Source: DATGKG01 sp963851325
GTDB lineage: Bacteria > Desulfobacterota > Binatia > Binatales > Binataceae
Length of the DNA: 64,000 nucleotides
Assembly: GCA_963851325.1 (NCBI GenBank)
Contig: CAWKOR010000001.1
Span: 2,728,001-2,792,000 of the forward strand
Direction: 5' to 3'
Position numbers and translations under genes: made by a program. Positions 12,035 to 21,411 of the stretch are shown here, piece by piece (the first letter of the stretch is position 1; the number at the start of each line of letters is the position of its first letter). Under the pieces are notes generated by a model. It had not been told where the DNA came from and ran no database searches. It worked only from the letters and a program-made list of their open reading frames with translations.

Positions 12035-15000
12035 ATGATTCCGAGCAACCTTCTGATCGCCAATCGAGGCGAGATCGCCATTCGCGTGATGCGCGCCGCC
12101 GCCGAATTGGGGATTCGCACCACCGCGGTTTTTTCCGAAGACGACGCGCATTCGCTGCACACCCGCAAAGCCGATCACGCCGTCGCGCTGAAAGGTTCGG
12201 GCGCCAAAGCCTATCTCGACGCCGACCGGATCATCGCTATCGCAAAGGAATCCGGCTGCGACGCCATCCATCCCGGCTATGGCTTTTTGAGCGAGAACGC
12301 CGCGTTCGCGCGCCGCTGCGACGAAGAGGGAATCGCCTTCGTGGGGCCGCGTGCGGAAATCCTCGAGCTGTTCGGCGACAAGGTCCAAGCTCGCGCCATC
12401 GCGACGCGATGCGGGATCGCGGTGATGCCCGGGACTTCCGGCCCGACCAGCCTCGAAGACGCGAAAGCCTTCTTTATGTCGCTCGGCGGCGGCGCCTCGA
12501 TCATGATCAAAGCGGTCGCGGGCGGCGGCGGGCGCGGCATGCGCATCGTTCATCATCTCAATGAGCTCGAAGAGGCCTACAAGCGATGCCAGTCGGAAGC
12601 GCGCACCTCATTCGGCAACGGCGATGTCTATGTCGAGCAGCTGATGCCGCGCGCCCGCCATATCGAGGTCCAGATCATCGGCGACGGCACCGGTGCGGTC
12701 AGTCATCTGTGGGAGCGCGAATGCAGCATCCAGCGGCGCAATCAGAAGATCGTCGAGATCGCGCCGAGCCCGACGCTGCCGCCGCGCGTGCGCGATCGCC
12801 TGACTGCCGCGGCGGTGAAGCTGGCGAAGGAAGTTCGCTACAACAGCCTCGGCACTTTCGAGTTTCTCGTCGATGCGACCCGCGGCGAGGGCGAGCCGGC
12901 CTTCGCATTCATCGAGGCGAATCCGCGCCTGCAGGTCGAGCATACCGTCACCGAGGAAGTGACCGGCGTCGACATCGTCAAGACCCAGTTGCTGCTTGCG
13001 TCGGGCCTGTCGCTGGCCGAGCTGAATCTGACCCAGGATGAGATCCCGACGCCGCGCGGATTCGCGATCCAGGTGCGGGTCAACATGGAATCGATGGGCG
13101 CCGATGGCACCGCGAAACCGTCGGGCGGCACGCTGACCGCATTCGAGCTGCCGTCGGGACCCGGCGTTCGGGTCGATACTTTCGGCTATGCCGGCTATAC
13201 CACCAACCCGAATTTCGACTCGCTGCTGGCGAAGCTAATCGCGCATTCGCCGTCGGGGAATTTCGCCGACGTGGTAACCAAGACCTATCGCGCGCTGTGC
13301 GAGTTCAAGATCGAAGGAGTGCAGGCCAACCTCGCCTTTCTGCAGAGCCTGTTGCGCCACCCGGAGTTCATCGGCAATCGCGTCTACACGCGCTTCATCG
13401 AGGACAACATCGCCGACCTGGTCGGGGCGGGCAATGGCGCCAACGGTCACAAGAAGCTGTTCTTCGATCGTCCGGCCGCCGCTACGCCGACGCCCGCGCG
13501 CCCTGGTGGACGCCTGGCTGGAGTTAAAATCGACAACCGCGATCCGCTCGCGGTGCTCCATCATGGCAAATCGGAAGGCGCACCGGTCGTACAAACCGCC
13601 GAGCCCGAAGTGGCGACCGCGGTCGCATCGGATATCACCGGACCCGAGGGCACGGTTGCCGTCGCGGCGCCGATGCAAGGCACCATTGTCTCGCTGGATG
13701 TGGCCGAAGGCGATCGCGTGCATGCCGGACAGCAGCTCTTCGTCATGGAAGCGATGAAGATGGAGCACGTCATCGGCGCAAACGTCAGCGGCATCGTGCG
13801 ACTTATCACCGTCGCGAAGGGCGATGCGGTGTTCGATGGCCATCCGCTCGCGTTCATCGAGGAAGCCGAGGTCGGCGTGGCGCAAGCGGCGGAATCAAAG
13901 GAGATCGACCTCGATCACATCCGCAACGATTTGAAGGAAGTGCAGGAGCGCCACGCGCAGGGTCTCGACGAAGCGCGGCCCGACGCGGTCGCGCGCCGGC
14001 GCAAGACCCATCAGCGCACCGCGCGCGAGAATGTCTACGACCTTTGCGATCCGGGCACCTTCGTCGAGTACGGCCCGCTGGTGATCGCGGCGCAACGTCG
14101 CCGACGCACCATCGAGGACCTGGTCAAGAACACCCCGGCGGATGGATTGGTGGCGGGCATCGGCAGCGTTAACGCGGATCTGTTCGAGGACAAGGCGAAA
14201 GCCAACTGCATCCTGATGTCATACGACTACACGGTGCTCGCCGGCACGCAGGGACAGCAGAACCATCGCAAGAAGGATCGCATGTTCGAGATCGCCGAGA
14301 AGCAGCGGCTGCCGGTGGTGTTCTTCACCGAAGGTGGCGGCGGGCGTCCCGGCGATACCGACGGCATCGGAGTCGCGGGCCTCGATTGCATGGCCTTCAG
14401 CTATTGGGGCGGGCTCAGCGGGCTGGTGCCGCTAGTCGGGATCAACTCCGGACGATGCTTCGCCGGCAATGCCGCGCTGCTCGGATGTTGCGACGTCGTC
14501 ATCGCGACAAAAAATTCCAACATCGGGATGGGTGGTCCCGCGATGATCGAAGGGGGCGGGCTGGGCATCTTCCGGCCTGAGGAAGTCGGACCCATCGATG
14601 TGCAGGTGCCCAACGGTGTGGTCGATATCGGCGTCGAGGACGAAGCCGAAGCAGTACAAGTCGCCAAAAAGTATCTTTCTTATTTCCAGGGACCGCTGAA
14701 GAATTGGGAATGCGCCGACCAGCGCAGGCTGCGCGGGATCATCCCGGAGAACCGCCTGCGCATCTACGACGTCCGCCAGGTTATCGAGACGCTGGCGGAT
14801 ACCGGCTCGGTGCTGGAATTGCGCCGCCACTTCGGCCTCGGCATGGTCACCGCGCTGATTCGCATCGAGGGGCGGCCGGTCGGCCTCATCGCGAACAACC
14901 CCGTGCATCTCGCGGGCGCCATCGACAGCCCCGGCGCCGACAAGGCCGCGCGCTTCATGCAACTGTGTGACGCCTTCGACATCCCGCTGCTGTTCCTATG

Positions 15001-15478
15001 CGACACGCCGGGAATCATGGTCGGCCCGGAAGTCGAAAAGACCGCGCTGGTGAGGCATGCGGCGCGTATGTTCGTTACCGGATCGAGTGTGACGGTGCCG
15101 TTTTTCACCATCGTGCTGCGCAAGGGCTATGGTCTAGGCGCGCAGGCGATGGCCGGTGGCAGCTTCAAAGCCGGCCTCTTCACCATAGCGTGGCCAACAG
15201 GCGAGTTCGGTGGGATGGGACTGGAGGGCGCGGTGAAACTCGGCTATCGCAAGGAGCTTGCGGCAGAAGAGGATCCGGCGAAACGCACCGCGCTCTTCGA
15301 GGAGATGGTCGCGCGGATGTATCAGCACGGCAAGGCGGTTAGCACCGCCGATCATTTTGAGATCGACGATGTGATCGATCCGTTCGATTCGCGCAAATGG
15401 ATCATGGCGGGCCTGCGTTCGGCGCCGCCTCCGGAGCCGCGCACCGGCAAGAAGCGCCCCTGCATCGACACGTGGTGA
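12035..15478 (+). CDS. Single-chain acyl-CoA carboxylase (BC-BCCP-CT fusion)
   Basis: A 1147-residue fusion of all acyl-CoA carboxylase parts. Residues 1-450 are biotin carboxylase (IANRGEIAIRVMRAA; ATP-grasp KAVAGGGGRGMR; EANPRLQVEHTVTEEV). The biotinyl domain at about 540-620 carries VMEAMKMEH with biotin on K575. Residues 630-1147 are the carboxyltransferase (GGGRPGDTDGIG; LCDTPGIMVGPEVEKTALVR; KGYGLGAQAMAGG). This one-chain layout matches the long-chain acyl-CoA carboxylase (LCC) type. It probably carboxylates acetyl-, propionyl- or longer acyl-CoA; the specificity cannot be read here. It stands alone, with a hairpin downstream. Confidence 0.93.
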   Translation: MIPSNLLIANRGEIAIRVMRAAAELGIRTTAVFSEDDAHSLHTRKADHAVALKGSGAKAYLDADRIIAIAKESGCDAIHPGYGFLSENAAFARRCDEEGIAFVGPRAEILELFGDKVQARAIATRCGIAVMPGTSGPTSLEDAKAFFMSLGGGASIMIKAVAGGGGRGMRIVHHLNELEEAYKRCQSEARTSFGNGDVYVEQLMPRARHIEVQIIGDGTGAVSHLWERECSIQRRNQKIVEIAPSPTLPPRVRDRLTAAAVKLAKEVRYNSLGTFEFLVDATRGEGEPAFAFIEANPRLQVEHTVTEEVTGVDIVKTQLLLASGLSLAELNLTQDEIPTPRGFAIQVRVNMESMGADGTAKPSGGTLTAFELPSGPGVRVDTFGYAGYTTNPNFDSLLAKLIAHSPSGNFADVVTKTYRALCEFKIEGVQANLAFLQSLLRHPEFIGNRVYTRFIEDNIADLVGAGNGANGHKKLFFDRPAAATPTPARPGGRLAGVKIDNRDPLAVLHHGKSEGAPVVQTAEPEVATAVASDITGPEGTVAVAAPMQGTIVSLDVAEGDRVHAGQQLFVMEAMKMEHVIGANVSGIVRLITVAKGDAVFDGHPLAFIEEAEVGVAQAAESKEIDLDHIRNDLKEVQERHAQGLDEARPDAVARRRKTHQRTARENVYDLCDPGTFVEYGPLVIAAQRRRRTIEDLVKNTPADGLVAGIGSVNADLFEDKAKANCILMSYDYTVLAGTQGQQNHRKKDRMFEIAEKQRLPVVFFTEGGGGRPGDTDGIGVAGLDCMAFSYWGGLSGLVPLVGINSGRCFAGNAALLGCCDVVIATKNSNIGMGGPAMIEGGGLGIFRPEEVGPIDVQVPNGVVDIGVEDEAEAVQVAKKYLSYFQGPLKNWECADQRRLRGIIPENRLRIYDVRQVIETLADTGSVLELRRHFGLGMVTALIRIEGRPVGLIANNPVHLAGAIDSPGADKAARFMQLCDAFDIPLLFLCDTPGIMVGPEVEKTALVRHAARMFVTGSSVTVPFFTIVLRKGYGLGAQAMAGGSFKAGLFTIAWPTGEFGGMGLEGAVKLGYRKELAAEEDPAKRTALFEEMVARMYQHGKAVSTADHFEIDDVIDPFDSRKWIMAGLRSAPPPEPRTGKKRPCIDTW

Positions 15479-15518
15479 AAAAGAACGTGCGGCGCCATTC
15501 GGCACCGCACGCTCTTTG
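15479..15518 (+). terminator. Hairpin after acyl-CoA carboxylase
   Basis: GAACGTGCGGCGCC pairs with GGCACCGCACGCTC (two imperfect pairs) around loop ATTC, beginning within a few bases of the stop codon and followed by a short TTT. It would also receive transcripts from the convergent broken gene. Confidence 0.55.
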
Positions 15519-15540
15519 CACGAACACCTATACGATCAAA

Positions 15541-16369
15541 CTACGGTGTCGGGGGCAACGAACCGGTCGGGTTACCATGGGTATCGTTGGTGAAAAAGTT
15601 TCCGCCTTGGCCGAGCTCGGAGTGGAAGCCGCCCACGAAGCTGTTGTCGACGTTGTTGTGAAAGTTGTTGTTGGCAAACAGTAGAGTTTCGTTGCCAACG
15701 CCGGCCAGGTTCGTGTCGTCAATGGACATGACGACACGCACCACAGCGTCCTTGTCCCACAGCGCTAGTCCTGTTCCGCCCGTGGAATCGAAGTCGGCGG
15801 CCAAGGATGCGCGAAGGGTCTGGTTCGGGTCAAACAAGTCCAGGAACGGAACGCTTCCGTCCATTCCCGTCCCGCTGACGGCACGGGCCTTTCCAGTTCG
15901 AAATCCAGATTCGCAAAGCCAATGAAGTTGTGGAGCGGATCTACGTTGATCGCGACTCTCTCGACTCCATCCTTGTCATAGGTGAAGTGGCCGCTCAGGC
16001 CCTTGGACGGCCCGGTCTCGACCGCGCCCGAGAAGGTTCGCAAGGTACCCTTGCAATCGTATCCAGCATCACCGGAATTGTCGGAATTGGGGTCGATGCC
16101 GATACCAGCCCTCACCACGCCTTTCGAATCGTACACGACCAGATTCCATGGTTCTTGTTGCCGAACGGCCCCAAGTCGGCAAGCACGTTTCCCTTATTAT
16201 CGACGACATGAAAACGTTGCGCGCGAATCAGGTCGGGAACAATGGAGTTGTTCTGGGTAGCGCCCATCGCGATCACAGCGAGGGCCGCAAACCCCAGCAC
16301 CTTCATCCGCCGATTCGTTTTCTCCAGATGATTGAGCCGCGAAACCACTGCCTCATTTCGATCACTCAT
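15541..16369 (-). pseudogene. Anchored repeat protein broken by two frameshifts
   Basis: Three leftward frames join into one protein. From ATG 16369 (GGAGGAG upstream) comes MSDRNEAVVSRLNHLEKTNR, a membrane anchor (VLGFAALAVIAMGATQ) and the first repeat FHVVDNKGNVLADLG. Near 16130 the frame changes to VYDSKGVVRAGIGID and FTYDKDGVERVAINVD, and near 15860 to LWDKDAVVRVVMSID. The repeats share a D-x-x-G-x-x-R pattern. Both shifts act like one-base deletions. The product would be a membrane-anchored periplasmic protein of unknown role. Real decay or sequence errors could both explain it. Confidence 0.65.
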
Positions 16370-16814
16370 AACTTTCTCTCCTCCGGTTAATTGGCCCTGC
16401 CGAGGGGCCACGATTTCCAAACACTGTCCGGGTTATTTCTTCTTCGCTCTGAAAAACTTCTTAAGCAGAAGCGCCGAAAAGGTATGGTTGATGACCACCA
16501 TAGATAGCATTGACTGCGTCGTAAACCACCAGATGAACATATGCGAACCAAACCGTTGCGGTGGTTGGCGCCTCCTATGCGTTGGTAACGATTGCAGTCT
16601 AGGCGACCCTGTCACAATCGACCAGACGTCTGCGCATGGGCGGGCGGCGGCATAATCAGGCCGACGTAGAGAAACCGCAGAAAGTGGTTCTGATGAACTT
16701 CATACTTACCTCCATCGCCGAGCGGACCCGGCTCCTAAAATGGAGGGCGTGACCTTATAGGGCACAGGTGTGCCGCGGCGGGGAACAAATGAGATTAGAG
16801 AGAAGAAATTCGCG
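16370..16814. other. Intergenic stretch without supported gene
   Basis: Between the broken repeat protein and the decayed ATPase there is no frame with convincing coding character on either strand. A weak leftward promoter-like pair (TTTACG, 17 bp, TATGGT, near 16500-16530) could drive the repeat protein. Nothing else is recognisable. Confidence 0.4.
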
Positions 16815-19800
16815 CTAGAGCTGCCAGGACACAGGCTTGGAAGGCCGTAGCAGCACGAATGGCCGGTCTGGATGCTGGTGGCGAGATGGCGAGCCAACGA
16901 GGCATCGGCAGCGCGGATGCTCTCGAGCGCCTTCTTGATACGCTTGGTCCCCGTCACGCGTGCGCGTTCGCGATGCGACAGCCACTGTTCGCAGCTGCCC
17001 ATGCTGGCCGGTACCCGCGCTGAGTTGTTCGGAGAGGGCTTCCCATTCGGCGCGGGCGCGCTGCTCGGCACCCGTTTCGTTGCGCAATGGCGTCGTCGAG
17101 GTCCTCAGGCAAGTCCTAGCGGAGGTGCCTTAATTCGCCAGGGCTTTCAAGACGAGTATCTCGCCGGCATTTCCAAGTTTTGAGTTAGGTGACCTGACAG
17201 CGGTAGTTTAAGCGGTGTTGCCTTTGGATGGGGAATCACCGCCAGCCGAGAGTGCGGAAAGTTCGATCGACAATACCTGCTGGCCGGGATGGCGCAGCAA
17301 ATAGGCAATGTATTGCAACCCCTTCGTGTCTCTAAGCCTGAAAACGTCGCCTTGATAGGAAAGCGTCCAGTACTCGCCCTCAAGTCTGAAGGTCGAGCGG
17401 CCAAGATTAGTCGATATCGATGCAGTTGCCTCCGTGCTGGAGGCAGTCGCCTCAGACGGCCCCTCGGTGGCAGTCGGCGTAACCCAGGTTTGATTGCGGG
17501 CCGCATTTACGCGATCGATCCATAAGTGACCTGCGCCGTGCTCGCGATAGATAGCCAGCGCGGCTTCTACATTCTGGAGAGCAGTCTGGCTATCGTGTTC
17601 CTGGGCGGCCACCCTCGACCGCGCCTCCAGCGCGCGGGCTTCCTCCCACGGTAAGCGATACTCGCGAAAATTCAGGATCGCTCGATCCAGTGATCCTGCC
17701 GCCGCGACCCAGTCGCCTTGGCTGGCTGCAAATTCACCTTGCGCTCGCGCAACATGACCCGCCAAGCCGAACCAGTCTTCGCCCGCCGGCATGATCTCGA
17801 CACATCGTTCGAGATTCACTCTGGCATCGGCAGGCCGGTTGATCCTTGCATAGAGCGAAACCAATTCGGGCCGAAATAAAATCTCGAAAAATTGCGCGTG
17901 GGAGGCCGAAGCGATCTCCGCTCCTTCTCGAAGTATGCTCTCGGCGCGAAGCAGCTTGTCATTTGCCAATTCGACCCGCGCCAGCGCGAACAGGTAGTGG
18001 CAAAGCGACGCGCGCGCACCGGCCTCACGCATTCGGACAACCCCGTCGGCCAGGATTTCGCGTGCATGCTCTGATTCGCCGCTATAAAGCGCGAGGTGAC
18101 CTTCGAGAAGTGGCAGAGGTCCATCGCGCAAGTAGCGGCGCCCTGATCGAGGTCACCGATCATGACTGAGGCGAGGCCGCAGTTTCGGCTCAGTATCTGA
18201 TGCAGCAGACTTCCTCGCGAAAGCATGAGATCGACGATCGCAGCTTCCAAACCGCGCAGCGCCAAATCAGGCTGCCAACTCCAGATCCGTATATTTCCCG
18301 CCTGATATGGCGCTCTGAAATGCGCGAGCGGATCGCTGGACCGACCCGCGCGGATTATACCCGCCTCCAGCTGCGCCAAGCTCTCCCGCATCCGGCCGCT
18401 ATGCAGCAGATGGATGGCGCGGATGTGCGAGCTGATGCTCCACCAGAAGTCGTCGAGGTCGGCGCTCATCGCGTTGTCGGCGACCTCCAGACCATAGTCC
18501 GGGTCAAGCGCACGCAAAGCCGCAAGCGAGAGCGCGCTCCGAATCTCCCCCAACTGAACGCTGTCGCCCAGCATTGCTGAAATCGCTTCCGCCCGGGTCA
18601 ACTCGGCACGAGCGCGCGCCACGTCGAGGTACGATTCGTCGTCACCCTTGACCAGTTGCATTCCCAGACTAAAGCGGCCGTGAGCCTCGGCGGCGCGATC
18701 GTTCAGTGCCGCATAGATGTCGATAGAGCGCTGGTAATAGAGGGTAATTTCGGCGCGAGATCGTCCGGAAAGACCCCCGACGCGCCCCAACTCAGTGAGC
18801 AAATGCGCCCGTTCGCGGGGATATTTCTCGGTATCGCCGAAGAGCCCCAACGCGGTCTCGCGAAGCGTGAACGCTTCCGCATAGGCGAGTGCTCGGTCAG
18901 CCGCTTTGGCCGCGCGAATCGAGTAGTCAATTGCCTTACGCCGGCCGCCGCGTTGCGCTGCAACGGTGAAATGATAGGCAAGCTCCGCAAGATGAGAATC
19001 GAGGTTCTCTCGATAGAGCTCCTCCAGTTTCTCGGCGGCTTCGTGATGGATTGAGATCCGCTCCGCCGATCCGATCTGGTCATAGATGGCAGCGCGAATC
19101 AGTGCATGGCCAAAACGGTAGCGATTGGGCGCGAGATTCCGCATCAGGCCCGCGCCGATCACTTCGTCCAGCAGTCCCAGCAATGACGGGCATGCAATAC
19201 CCGATACCGTCTCCAGGGGAGCAAGATCGAACTCAATTCCAAGTGCCGCCGCGAACGGAAGCATTCCCTGGGCCGAAGGCGACAAGCGCGCGAGCCTCAT
19301 GGCGATCGCCATTCGCTGACTGTCGGGGAGCTTAAGATCCGCCGCGCGCAAGGTATCCGGATCCGCGAGCTTGCCCTCCGCGATCAGCATTCGCATGACG
19401 CCTTCCAGGAAGAGCGGATTTCCAGCGGTCGTCTCGGCGATGGTGGCGACCACCAGTTGTCCCAGGTTCACGCCCGCACGATCGTGGACAAATCCGGCTA
19501 CCTCGGGGCGGCTTAGCCCGCACAGTAATAGCTGAGGGGCCTCGCGACTCAGTTCCGCGACGGCGGAAGCGAGGACGGGCAAACGCTGCACTTCCGCGTC
19601 ACGGTAGGTCGCGACTATCAACAGATGCGCATCGGGTAACGCGCGAGCAACGAATTTGAGCATCTCGAGAGAGGATTGATCCGCATCGTGCAGATCATCG
19701 ACAATCAAGACCAGCGGTTGTCTGCGCGACAGCTCCCGCAAAATCGAGGCGGTTGCGTCGAACAACCTGAAGCGAGCTTCCTGAGGGTCCTTCGTCGGCT

Positions 19801-20161
19801 GGCGTTCCTCTTGAGAAGTTAATTCCGGGACCAATTGGACTATCTCGGCAGGCACACCGGGAAGTTGAACGCGAGTCGGACTCGGCTCCAGCACCAGCGT
19901 GCGGAGGATCTGGGTCCACGGCCAATACGCCGGCGCGCCGCCGCCTTCCCAGCAGCGGCCCCATGCCACCCGCATGCCTCGCGACGTAGCATCGACAGCG
20001 ATCTCCTCAGCTAACCGGGTCTTGCCGATGCCGGGCTCGCCCGAGACCAGGAACAGGCGCTCGTGGCCGTGGCCGACATCCTCGAGCGCTCCACGTAACT
20101 CGGCGAGCTCGCGGCTACGACCGACGAAACTGTTGGTGGATGCGACTGTCCCGGCGCCCAT
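16815..20161 (-). pseudogene. Decayed STAND-type AAA ATPase/TPR regulator
   Basis: From ATG 20161 the first frame has FVGRSRELAELRG, Walker A GEPGIGKT (residues 41-48) and Walker B LVLIVDDLHDADQ, then TPR-like helices. Near 18130 reading must shift to continue (ALYSGESEHAREILADG, to FRLRDTKGLQYIAYLLRHPG), then a stop at 17208. Beyond it, pieces of the family C-terminus survive in several frames: GNAGEIL, DLPEDLDDAIAQRN, AEQRARAEWEALSEQL, ERARVTGTKRIKKALESI, HLATSIQTG and PSKPVSWQL before the 16815 stop. Intact relatives are large ATP-binding regulators. At least five lesions indicate a genuine pseudogene. Confidence 0.8.
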
Positions 20162-20224
20162 AGCGCGAATCTAGCCCAGCGCCATTCGGACAGCGAACGT
20201 TAATGCAGTGTGTTGCATCATCGC

Positions 20225-21100
20225 TTAAGACACCCTCGACACAACCCTCATAGTCGTTCGATCTCGCGCTGGAACGCGCGCGAGACGCAGATAGTGGTCG
20301 ACCGTCTCGCCCGGATAATGGCGCATCGACCAGTCGAGCTGCCGGACGATCATGTGCGCGAGATAGACGGCGACGGCGCCGCGGGTGGTTCGGTTCAGCA
20401 ACTCGCGCAACAATGCCTCGCGGAAATCGGCGAATGGCCAGGTGTAGAAGAGCATCGTCGCGAGGTCGAACGCGCAATCCCCGCTCTCGGAACCTTCCCA
20501 ATCGATCACGCCGGTGACGCGGCCATCTTCGAGGAGAATGTTGTTGGTGTGGAAGTCGAAATGAACGATGTCGTTGCGCTTGGGACATTCGCCCGCGCGT
20601 GCAGCGACAATTCGTTGGAGGGCATCGAGCATCGCGGCGCTATCGGCGGAGTAGTTGCGCAACGTATCGATGACGCAGAACTCGGCGTATCCGTACATCA
20701 CTCCGCGGACCAGACGCTCGGGCTCGTCATTCGGTGACTCGCCCTGACCACGCTGAAGATCGTTCAGATGAAGCAACTGCGGCAGCAGAGCGAGTGACAC
20801 CCGCGATCCGATCGGCTCGCCCGGCATCGCGCGTTGAAGCGTGTATGAAGTATCAGCGAGTGCGCCGACTGTCACATATTCGGTCGCGGGATAGCCGAGG
20901 CCTCGTAGCTTCGCAGTTGTGAGCGCGGCATTCTCGGCACGAAACTCGCCACCGGAGCCGAATTTCAATACGAATTGATTCGAATGCTCATCGACGACCC
21001 GCGATGCGACGCCACTTTCACCACGCTCGTATGATCCTGCGATTTTGTAATCGCGACGAAGGCGCTGGTTGATATGCGCAAGGATGTCAGAGGCGTTCAT
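20225..21100 (-). CDS. Phosphotransferase of the APH/choline kinase-like family
   Basis: A 291-residue kinase-fold protein. The N-lobe includes SNQFVLKFGSGGEFRAENAAL (ATP-binding Lys region), and the catalytic loop is HFDFHTNNILLEDG with metal-binding VIDWEGSESGDCAFDLA. This is the aminoglycoside phosphotransferase/homoserine-kinase-like superfamily; most genomic members phosphorylate small metabolites and are not resistance genes. It begins 5 bp after the stop of ilvN, so it is likely co-transcribed with the ilv genes, although the product gives no clear link to branched-chain amino acids. Confidence 0.85.
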   Translation of the reverse strand: MNASDILAHINQRLRRDYKIAGSYERGESGVASRVVDEHSNQFVLKFGSGGEFRAENAALTTAKLRGLGYPATEYVTVGALADTSYTLQRAMPGEPIGSRVSLALLPQLLHLNDLQRGQGESPNDEPERLVRGVMYGYAEFCVIDTLRNYSADSAAMLDALQRIVAARAGECPKRNDIVHFDFHTNNILLEDGRVTGVIDWEGSESGDCAFDLATMLFYTWPFADFREALLRELLNRTTRGAVAVYLAHMIVRQLDWSMRHYPGETVDHYLRLARVPARDRTTMRVVSRVS

Positions 21101-21105
21101 GCGGT

Positions 21106-21411
21106 CTATTTCAACCGGCTCAGTATATCTTCGAAAGCCGAGCGCATCGCGGGCGCGCGGCTGACCTCGATGACGTCCTCGAGTTTCTGAAGCTGCAGGA
21201 GGAGCTGTTCGAGGCGCGCGTCATCTTTCACCAGTAGCAGCATCTCGCTGCGGCTGCTGTCGCCAATCGGTAGACAAATGATCCCGTCGAGGTTGAAGCT
21301 GCGCCGCGAGAACAGCCCGCACACGTGCGACATCACACCGGGATGGTTACGCACCAGCAGCCGCAGCACCGCGCCGTGGATTTCGTCGCGATGCACTTCA
21401 GACGCGCTCAT
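21106..21411 (-). CDS. ilvN: Acetolactate synthase small (regulatory) subunit
   Basis: A 101-residue ACT-domain protein (AVLRLLVRNHPGVMSHVCGL, RSFNLDGIICLPIGD). It is the short IlvN form, consisting of little more than the ACT domain, which binds the large subunit and confers valine feedback inhibition. Its ATG at 21411 overlaps the end of ilvB by 14 nt, indicating translational coupling. It belongs to the attenuator-controlled leftward operon starting at 23292. Confidence 0.92.
   Translation of the reverse strand: MSASEVHRDEIHGAVLRLLVRNHPGVMSHVCGLFSRRSFNLDGIICLPIGDSSRSEMLLLVKDDARLEQLLLQLQKLEDVIEVSRAPAMRSAFEDILSRLK

Noticed and set aside
20225..21100. Aminoglycoside resistance gene
   Set aside because: Only superfamily-level kinase motifs are seen and the gene sits directly behind ilvN; a metabolic phosphotransferase is more likely.
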